Part shown: positions 7,177 through 13,958 of the stretch, piece after piece
How positions within the stretch are numbered: position 1 is the stretch's first letter
How the letters are laid out: each line of letters opens with the position of its first letter
Assembly: GCA_002320665.1 (NCBI GenBank)
Contig: DCKO01000124.1
Span: forward strand, 11,147-35,330
Direction of reading: 5' to 3'
Length of the DNA: 24,184 nt
Origin: Micavibrio sp. UBA1672
Lineage (GTDB): Bacteria; Pseudomonadota; Alphaproteobacteria; Micavibrionales; Micavibrionaceae
Position numbers and translations under genes: made by a program
The notes under the pieces: generated by a model
The model's database searches: none
The model's input: the letters and a program-made list of their open reading frames with translations, nothing else
What the model was told of the DNA's origin: nothing

Positions 7177-8076
7177 TCATACGATGTTAAAGAAGTAAGC
7201 ATATCTGAGTTCGTCTGGCTCCAGCATTGGCCATGTATGAACACATGTGTTTCTGATCGTTTCTTTGGCATTAAAATCCAATGTAGTCGTAGGCTGGTGA
7301 CACCCTTGATAGGCTTTCATCAGACTTAGGTTTCCAAGCTTGCTAGAAGTGGAATCATATTTCATCAGAATTCGTTCTGCCGTCCCCGGCGGAGTGGAAT
7401 TGGATGTACTTGGCACAACATCCTCAATATCCCTAACAGTTAAACGGTCATCTATTTTTATTGTTGTCTTACCAAGGTAAGTGATCCCTCCTCTTATAAG
7501 GCCATCCTCATCTAATTCATCGACATGTACAAAATACTCATTACCTGTGTCAGATGTTTTATGCTGCCTGCCTCTATACGTAAAACCACCTTGATCCCAA
7601 TCCCTACCAAATTTCATATTGACTTGCCTTTGTAAAGCCTGCATAGGAGCATGAAATTCTATGATATCTTTCATAGCTTGGCGTGTGACAAGATTTGGCT
7701 CCCTCCCCAAAGTTTTTTCAAAAGAATCCAACACTTTTTTATAGGCATCTAATACTGCCTCTGGCGTCTTGTACCTAACTCTGCGGCTGACTTGGTCGAT
7801 CATGTTAAAAAGACGTGAGAGCTCTGCAACGACACTTTCATTGGCGTCTTCTGCCGATCTATAGAACTCATCGCCCAGATCACGGTCACACTCAATATTT
7901 GTGATGCCATCCTCCAATAACACTTTAGCATCATCCATATTATCAACTATAACAAAGCCGCCCTTGGAAACAGGCAGAGGCTTGCCTGAATGAGACAAAA
8001 CTTCATCCGGATAAGCTATTTCTTCTACTTGCGCTGTAATTAACCCGCTGAATTTATGTATTATTTGATTTATCAT
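7177..8076 (-). CDS. Unknown protein, paralogue of the upstream gene, oxygenase-like residue pattern
   Basis: I do not recognise a named family for this 299-residue soluble protein. It is clearly paralogous to the gene at 8126-9022. Both share YPDxxLxxSGxxLPVSKGGxV at 22-42, an ExDRDLGxxFYxxAxxA block at 62-78 and a middle helical region. Both also share a C-terminal part with His184-Val-Asp186 followed by a GxxTYLGK strand, and His280 followed by Arg291 and a terminal strand (RYAYFFNIV). An HxD...H...R spacing of this kind is the metal and 2-oxoglutarate ligand pattern of Fe(II)-dependent oxygenases; this is inference from residue pattern alone. An alternative is a DUF1826-like or cupin-like protein without activity. 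It lies between its paralogue (49-base gap) and thiD (six bases) in the odh-thi operon. Confidence 0.75.
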   Translation of the reverse strand: MINQIIHKFSGLITAQVEEIAYPDEVLSHSGKPLPVSKGGFVIVDNMDDAKVLLEDGITNIECDRDLGDEFYRSAEDANESVVAELSRLFNMIDQVSRRVRYKTPEAVLDAYKKVLDSFEKTLGREPNLVTRQAMKDIIEFHAPMQALQRQVNMKFGRDWDQGGFTYRGRQHKTSDTGNEYFVHVDELDEDGLIRGGITYLGKTTIKIDDRLTVRDIEDVVPSTSNSTPPGTAERILMKYDSTSSKLGNLSLMKAYQGCHQPTTTLDFNAKETIRNTCVHTWPMLEPDELRYAYFFNIV

Positions 8077-8125
8077 CGTCCTAACTTATTACAGAAAACG
8101 TTAAATGTCTAATTTTCTATAATCT

Positions 8126-9022
8126 TTATAAATCCAGTGTGTATATATGCTTTGGATCTTCAAGCTCTCTTTCAGACTCGCTGTGGATCGAGACATTATT
8201 TATGGCGGCTTGCTCAGGATGTTTGTTTTTTTCATCTAACATATAACCATTGAAAAAATACGGATTTCCTACTTTGGGCTGATACGTTCCATATTTATCA
8301 GTGAGTTGCGCGGTAAATTGAATATCTTGGTCAATTTCAGGAAAACCTGTGATGAGTTTATTCATTTCATCTTTAGTAACACGGTCATCAATAAAAGATG
8401 ACATCTTGCCCACATATCCGAAAAAGCCTCTTATGTTTACGGCTACATCAACATGCATTCTGAAGTCCGGCTCTTTTGGTTGATTATCATCATCAAGATT
8501 TGTCAGGCTAAAACCGCCATAGGCAAATATTCCTTCTAATTCCGTCGCAGGGACGACCTTTCTGCGGAGTTGCGCCAAAACCGGATAATATTCCAGAACA
8601 TCACTGGCGGCCTGATCGATCAGAATACGCTGATCATCGCGCATATCCATTTTTTGATATTTTTCTATAACCCTTTCATAATCAGACATTAATTCACGGG
8701 CGCTATATCCAAATTCACGTTTGGGCTTTCCTTCATATGAATCTATATCATTAAAAAAGGCTGTTAATAATGCCACTGTTTGCATATCGGCATTACTTGC
8801 GGCCTCATAAAACCCCTCACCTAGATCACGGTCAATTTCAGCCGTAGTGATTCCACTTTTTGGTAAAAGCAAAAGATCTTGCGGATCATTCAACAAAACA
8901 ATCCCGCCTTTTGACACGGGAAGAGCTTCACCGGAATTGGTAAGTATTTGATCAGGATAGGATGCACCTGATATTTTAGCTTTCATTGCCCCTAAAAAAT
9001 TTCCAACCGCTTTATTATTCAT
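8126..9022 (-). CDS. Unknown protein, paralogue of the downstream gene, oxygenase-like residue pattern
   Basis: This 298-residue protein is the second member of the tandem pair. It keeps YPDQILTNSGEALPVSKGG (22-40), EIDRDLGEGFYEAASNAD (62-79), FRMHVDVAVNIRGFFGYVGK (His190, Asp192) and INNVSIHSESE (His280), and it has Lys291 where the other copy has Arg. Retention of His, Asp, His and the basic residue at matching places, despite strong divergence elsewhere, suggests they are functional. There is no signal peptide or membrane segment, so it is probably cytosolic. It follows thiE by 18 bases. The pair could act on a thiamine precursor or on the dehydrogenase, or could sense 2-oxoglutarate; nothing in the sequence decides this. 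Confidence 0.75.
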   Translation of the reverse strand: MNNKAVGNFLGAMKAKISGASYPDQILTNSGEALPVSKGGIVLLNDPQDLLLLPKSGITTAEIDRDLGEGFYEAASNADMQTVALLTAFFNDIDSYEGKPKREFGYSARELMSDYERVIEKYQKMDMRDDQRILIDQAASDVLEYYPVLAQLRRKVVPATELEGIFAYGGFSLTNLDDDNQPKEPDFRMHVDVAVNIRGFFGYVGKMSSFIDDRVTKDEMNKLITGFPEIDQDIQFTAQLTDKYGTYQPKVGNPYFFNGYMLDEKNKHPEQAAINNVSIHSESERELEDPKHIYTLDL

Positions 9023-9040
9023 CGCTTTATTTTACAGCTG

Positions 9041-9682
9041 TCATGAATTTATGTCTATTTTTTTATAAAGGTGCCTTGCCGCCGCCTCCGGTTCATCCGC
9101 CTCGGAGATCGAACGCATCATGGCAATGCCGTTTGCGCCTGCGGCCATGACCTGATCCGCATTTCCTCCCGTGATGCCGCCTATTCCGACCACGGGAACG
9201 GACGAATCTTTGGCTAATTCTGCAAATCCTTTAGCGCCAAGCACAGGCTTATCCGGCTTGGTCAGCGTTGGAAAGAACGGACCAGTGCCAACATAATCAA
9301 CGATTGCAGGATCAAGTGCTTCGAAATGCTCTGGCGTGAAGGCCGTCAGACCCAAAATTTTATCAGGGCCAATGATGTCACGGGCATCTTGTGGGTTCAT
9401 ATCGTCTTGCCCGATATGCACACCATCGGCATCTATTTCGGCGGCGAGCTCAACGTGGTCATTGATGATGAAGGGGATATTAGAATCAGCTAGAATCGGT
9501 TGGATTTCTAAGGCTGCTTTTTTGACTTGCTCAAGATCACCGCTTTTATTGCGCAATTGCACCATGGTTACACCGCCCTTGATTGCCGCCGCGACGACAT
9601 CGGCAACAGGTCGCCCGAGACACACGCTCGGATCGGCGATGAAGTAGAGTAATATTTTAGAGCTTACATCCTGCCGAAGCAT
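9041..9682 (-). CDS. thiE: Thiamine-phosphate synthase
   Basis: ThiE joins HMP diphosphate and thiazole phosphate to give thiamine monophosphate. The 213-residue TIM barrel shows MVQLRNK (diphosphate binding; the family usually has R-D/E-K), PFIINDHVELAAEIDADGVH, IGQDDM, YVGTGPFFPTLTKPD and VPVVGIGGITGGNADQVMAAG. The final phosphate loop reads ANGIAMMRSI where GVAVVSAI is usual, a mild variant. It begins only four bases after the odhA stop, so it is co-transcribed with the thiamine-diphosphate-dependent E1. Confidence 0.95.
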   Translation of the reverse strand: MLRQDVSSKILLYFIADPSVCLGRPVADVVAAAIKGGVTMVQLRNKSGDLEQVKKAALEIQPILADSNIPFIINDHVELAAEIDADGVHIGQDDMNPQDARDIIGPDKILGLTAFTPEHFEALDPAIVDYVGTGPFFPTLTKPDKPVLGAKGFAELAKDSSVPVVGIGGITGGNADQVMAAGANGIAMMRSISEADEPEAAARHLYKKIDINS

Positions 9683-9686
9683 TCTT

Positions 9687-12590
9687 TTACTTAACGCTTA
9701 GCGCCTCATCCACCAGAGCATTTTGCTCGGCAGCATGACGACTTGCCAGACCTGTTGCCGGAGAAGCAGATGCTTTACGACCTGCATATTTCGGGCGGCC
9801 TGCTTTATGCTTCAACTCGGTCAAAACACCCTCGATCAGGCGGTCAACAAAGAACCACGCCCCTTGGTTATAAGGCTCTTCCTGACACCAGACGATATCG
9901 GCATTTTTGAATGGTTTAAGTTCTGTGGCCAGTGCCTTATGCGGGAATGGATAGATTTGCTCAAGGCGCATAATATAGACATCCTTGATCTTGCGATCAC
10001 GGCGCTCTTGCAGCAGATCATAGTAAACCTTACCTGTACAAAGAACCACACGTTTGATTTTATCGGCTGATACCAACTCATCCTTGTCATCATCCCAAAG
10101 GACGCGGTGGAATGTACTGCCATCTGTGAACATATCAATTGTTGATGTCGCAAGCTTGTGACGCAGCAAAGATTTTGGTGTCATCATGACAAGCGGTTTA
10201 CGGAAATCACGGTGCATCTGACGACGTAAAACATGGAAGTAGTTTGCTGGCGTTGTACAGTTACAGACCTGCCAGTTATCATCACCGGAAAGCTGTAAGA
10301 AGCGCTCGAAACGCGCTGAGGAGTGCTCTGGCCCCTGCCCCTCATATCCATGTGGCAAGAGCAAAACAAGACCGGACATACGCAGCCATTTACTCTCGCC
10401 GGAGCAAATAAACTGATCTATAATCACTTGCGCGCCATTGGCGAAATCGCCGAATTGCGCCTCCCAGCATGTCAGCGTTTTTGGATCAGCCAGAGAGAAG
10501 CCATATTCAAAACCAAGCACAGCCATTTCGGAAAGTGGGCTGTCATGGGCTTCGAATTTGATTGGTTTTGGCGCAATTGTCTTCAGTGGGATGTGTTTTT
10601 CTTCTGTATCCTGATCATACCAAATGGCGTGGCGCTGCGAGAATGTTCCACGACCAACATCCTGCCCCGAAAGTCTGACAGAATAACCATCATCCAACAA
10701 TGTCCCGAAAGCCAGGGATTCAGCAGTAGCCCAATCGAAGCCTTCTCCGGTTTCGATCATCTTTGCGCGGGCATCAATGACACGTTTAAGCTTTTTATTG
10801 ATTGCAAAATCATCGGGTACTTTCGTAAGCATTTCCCCAATTCGTTTGAGGTCCTTTTTACTCACTGCTGTATCGCCGCGGCGATCATCGCCATAGGCAA
10901 CTTTCATGTCTGACCATGCGCCACCAAGGAAATCAGCTTCATTTGGCTTGTAGGATTTTGCTGCTTCAAATGCTTTTTCCAGACTATCAAAATATTCATC
11001 ACGAACGGCGTCTGTTTCTTCTTCGGTCATGACACCTTCGGCGACAAGCTGGTTCGCATATTTTGAACGCGCAGTTTCCTGCTTTGCAATTTTCTTATAC
11101 ATCAAAGGCTGTGTGAAGGCAGGCTCATCGCCTTCATTGTGGCCGTAGCGACGATAACAGAAAATATCGATTACAACCTCTTTCTTGAAAGTCTGACGGA
11201 ATTCTGTAGCAATGCGCGAAACGTGAACGACTGCCTCGGCATCATCACCATTCACATGAAAGATCGGCGCATCCAGCATCTTCGCCACATCTGTAGAATA
11301 CGGACCAGAGCGAGAGAATTTCGGCATGGTTGTAAAACCGATCTGGTTATTAATGACGATATGTATCGTGCCACCTACGCGGTAGCCTGGAAGCTCCGAG
11401 ATCATAAAGGTTTCAGCGATAATACCCTGCCCCGCAAAGGCCGCATCACCGTGCAAAAGCAATGGCACAACTTCTTTATATTCTTTATCGCGGCGCTGGT
11501 ACATTTTTGCGCGTACCTTACCGATTACAACCGGATTTACAAATTCAAGGTGAGACGGGTTTGCCGTGAGAGATAAGTGAACATTATTGCCGTCAAACTC
11601 GCGGTCACTAGATGTTCCCAAATGATACTTCACATCACCCGAGCCAAGCACATCGTCTGGCGTAGACGATTGCCCCTGAAATTCGGAGAAAATAGCCGTA
11701 AAGGATTTGCCCATCACATTTGCCAGAACATTCAAGCGGCCGCGGTGCGCCATACCGATGACCATTTCTTCCATACCCATCTGACCTCCACGCTTGATGA
11801 TTTGCTCAATCGCTGGGATCAGAGCTTCACCGCCATCCACACCAAAGCGTTTTGTTCCGGTATGTTTTTTGTGCAGGAATTGTTCGAAACCTTCTGCCGC
11901 GGTCAGGCGCTCAAGAATGGCTTTTTTACCTTCGACTGTGAATTCGGTTTTATTGCGCGGTTTTTCGATGCGTTCTTGTATCCATGCGCGCTGCTCGGGG
12001 TCACTAAGGTGCATGTATTCTACACCGATCGTACGGCAGTAAATATCATGTAGCGCCGCCATGATTTCTCGCAACGTGGCGCTCTCCATACCCAAAAGAC
12101 CATTGATAAAGATCGGGCGATCAAAATCCTGATCGGTGAAACCGTAATGTTCCGGCTGAAGCTCAGGATGTTCCTCAATAGGTTTCATGCCTAGCGGATC
12201 AAGGTGCGCCAACATGTGGCCACGGAAACGATAATTACGGATGAGCATCAGTGCACGAATTGAATCTTGCGCTGCTTGCTTTACATCAGCCGAAGAAGCC
12301 TGTCCTTTCTTGGGCGCTTTGGCTTTTGCGACTTCAGGATCGAGGTCATTTGCAGGGGCTAGTGCTGCGCTACCGAAATGGCGCGCGCTTTTGATGTTCT
12401 CTTCTGGTGTCCAGCTTGCACCTGTCATCTCACGAAGCAGAGCACTCTCGGCATCGCCCAGATCATCAAAAAATGTGCGCCAGCTTTCATCCACACTTGC
12501 AGGGTTCTTAAGGTACTCACCATAAAGATGTGCAATATATTCGGCGTTTACACCGCTAAGGAATGTTGGATCTGGTTGTGTCTGTGTCAT
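9687..12590 (-). CDS. odhA: 2-oxoglutarate dehydrogenase E1 component
   Basis: E1 decarboxylates 2-oxoglutarate using thiamine diphosphate and succinylates the lipoyl group of OdhB. The 967 residues match a full-length E1. The N-terminal E2-binding segment reads FLSGVNAEYIAHLYGEYLKN. The early catalytic motif is MAHRGRLNVLANVMGKSF. The thiamine-diphosphate/magnesium region reads GDAAFAGQGIIAETF, then GGTIHIVINNQIGFTTMPK. The transketolase-like beta domain has QDVGRGTFSQRHA and LPHGYEGQGPEHSSARFERF. Also called sucA. It is the first gene of the minus-strand operon. A TTGACT box about 65 bases upstream may be the -35, but the -10 is unclear. No thiamine riboswitch consensus was found in the short leader. 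Confidence 0.98.
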   Translation of the reverse strand: MTQTQPDPTFLSGVNAEYIAHLYGEYLKNPASVDESWRTFFDDLGDAESALLREMTGASWTPEENIKSARHFGSAALAPANDLDPEVAKAKAPKKGQASSADVKQAAQDSIRALMLIRNYRFRGHMLAHLDPLGMKPIEEHPELQPEHYGFTDQDFDRPIFINGLLGMESATLREIMAALHDIYCRTIGVEYMHLSDPEQRAWIQERIEKPRNKTEFTVEGKKAILERLTAAEGFEQFLHKKHTGTKRFGVDGGEALIPAIEQIIKRGGQMGMEEMVIGMAHRGRLNVLANVMGKSFTAIFSEFQGQSSTPDDVLGSGDVKYHLGTSSDREFDGNNVHLSLTANPSHLEFVNPVVIGKVRAKMYQRRDKEYKEVVPLLLHGDAAFAGQGIIAETFMISELPGYRVGGTIHIVINNQIGFTTMPKFSRSGPYSTDVAKMLDAPIFHVNGDDAEAVVHVSRIATEFRQTFKKEVVIDIFCYRRYGHNEGDEPAFTQPLMYKKIAKQETARSKYANQLVAEGVMTEEETDAVRDEYFDSLEKAFEAAKSYKPNEADFLGGAWSDMKVAYGDDRRGDTAVSKKDLKRIGEMLTKVPDDFAINKKLKRVIDARAKMIETGEGFDWATAESLAFGTLLDDGYSVRLSGQDVGRGTFSQRHAIWYDQDTEEKHIPLKTIAPKPIKFEAHDSPLSEMAVLGFEYGFSLADPKTLTCWEAQFGDFANGAQVIIDQFICSGESKWLRMSGLVLLLPHGYEGQGPEHSSARFERFLQLSGDDNWQVCNCTTPANYFHVLRRQMHRDFRKPLVMMTPKSLLRHKLATSTIDMFTDGSTFHRVLWDDDKDELVSADKIKRVVLCTGKVYYDLLQERRDRKIKDVYIMRLEQIYPFPHKALATELKPFKNADIVWCQEEPYNQGAWFFVDRLIEGVLTELKHKAGRPKYAGRKASASPATGLASRHAAEQNALVDEALSVK

Positions 12591-12723
12591 AACTGGGTAG
12601 CCCTGATTTTTATAACTATTACGAGTGTAGAGGTTTATTCCTCACAGCATAAAAGTCAAGGCCAGAAATACCGGAAAACGCCAATTTTAATGGTAAAAAG
12701 GAGAGGAAATATGATCTAAGACG

Positions 12724-13839
12724 TTAACCCGTGACGCTCACGCCAGTTGATGGACCTGTTTTTGGTGCAGGATCAGTATCATCAGCAGCAGGTTGCTCGG
12801 TTGATGCCAGAGCCACTTGATCTACGCCACCACTTCCATCAAATTGCGCAGATGGATTAGGTGCAGATGAAGCTTTTTCTTCCACACCACCATCATTAAA
12901 GGCGAGTTGTCTTTGTGATTGCAAGTGATTTTGGCGTGCTTGCCGAAGAGCCACCAGCATAACTTCAGGTTCAAGATGCGCTTTATTATCACCAACACCT
13001 TTATAATAAGATTCCCCGCGCATGTCTTCTGGAATTGCGGCCCATTCCATAGACAAATTTCTCATCATGGTCATTTCATCAATCTCACCATTTAGAAATT
13101 TATCATACCCTCTGCGCTCAAGCATTTTCTCCATCAGAAAATTCTGCATTTCTTCATCAAACAGCTTATTACCAATATCTATGCCTTCTGCAGCCAAATC
13201 ATTTTTTACGTCCAACAACGTTGATCTTATCCATTGGCCTTTACCACAGGCAGTCCCTTTACCACCAGCATCCAAAACCTCTTGCTGCAATTGAAGCACC
13301 TGATTAACAGTTCTACCAGTAAGATTGTATGTTGCACCTGTAGCAGTACCATTATACATGATATTGCAATTTCCACCTGACTCAACACTTGCGATAATCT
13401 CAATCAAGGGATTACCACTATCTGCAAATTTTGCGACTGCGGCTTCTGCTCTTGAAAAATCAATGCTTGAATAGTCAAAATTCCGCCGATCGATTGATGA
13501 CATCAGGTTTGTCGCGGCGTCAGCTGGCGAAGTCCCGTTTCTAACCGATGCCATGGCACTGCCTAGCAAGCTTTGGCCGATATTGAGGGCTTGTGCTAGT
13601 TCAGAAGTTGCTTCTTCACTTGCAAGACCGTCTTCATCAGGTTCAGCATCAACACCGCGAAGCAGTAAAACCAGAAAAGAAAAAAGTTCAAGACCTTGTG
13701 TTTTTTGTAAATCATCAGGAGAAAGCGCCTTTTTTTGTCGACTTAGCGCAGCATCAATATCCACGCCTACATTCCCTCTTTTTTTCTGAGAGAACGGAGT
13801 AGAGCCAGAGACTTCATTATTGTCCGAAGATATAACCAA
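12724..13839 (-). CDS. Protein with a phage-lambda-R-like lysozyme (GH104-type) domain
   Basis: The 371-residue protein starts at a TTG (13837-13839), chosen because AAAGGG lies seven bases upstream and no in-frame ATG is near. Residues about 143-290 resemble the lambda R lytic transglycosylase family. LIEIIASVESGGN carries a candidate catalytic Glu153. TACGKGQWIRSTLLD corresponds to the GAGRYQ block, and MEKMLERRGYDKFLNGEID and LSMEWAAIPEDMRGESYYKG correspond to the ERG...D and WASLPG blocks. This fold cleaves peptidoglycan glycan strands. There is no N-terminal signal peptide; only a short hydrophobic stretch, ELFSFLVLLL, at 51-60. The last about 60 residues are low-complexity and disordered. 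It follows the coiled-coil gene by 119 bases. Export by a non-Sec route, or action inside a cell-envelope machine, is possible. Activity is inferred. Confidence 0.65.
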   Translation of the reverse strand: MVISSDNNEVSGSTPFSQKKRGNVGVDIDAALSRQKKALSPDDLQKTQGLELFSFLVLLLRGVDAEPDEDGLASEEATSELAQALNIGQSLLGSAMASVRNGTSPADAATNLMSSIDRRNFDYSSIDFSRAEAAVAKFADSGNPLIEIIASVESGGNCNIMYNGTATGATYNLTGRTVNQVLQLQQEVLDAGGKGTACGKGQWIRSTLLDVKNDLAAEGIDIGNKLFDEEMQNFLMEKMLERRGYDKFLNGEIDEMTMMRNLSMEWAAIPEDMRGESYYKGVGDNKAHLEPEVMLVALRQARQNHLQSQRQLAFNDGGVEEKASSAPNPSAQFDGSGGVDQVALASTEQPAADDTDPAPKTGPSTGVSVTG

Positions 13840-13958
13840 CGTAGCACCCTTTATGTCAATTTATCTGCTTTTGCAGATGATTTTATTATAGTTCAACCTT
13901 ATTGCCCTGATTTTACAGGAAAAATAGCCATGACGTCAAATATTTTATGAAATCGGCA

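Noticed and set aside
10323..10913. Long antisense ORF within odhA (196 codons)
   Set aside because: It lies wholly opposite a strongly conserved coding region, shows no recognisable motif and has no ribosome-binding site; it is a frame shadow.
12711..12719. ATG with a good ribosome-binding site (GGAGAGG) on the plus strand
   Set aside because: The reading frame stops after two codons (ATG ATC TAA).
12591..12723. Thiamine-diphosphate riboswitch upstream of odhA
   Set aside because: The conserved CUGAGA and paired helices of the riboswitch are not present, and the leader of about 60 bases is too short for it.
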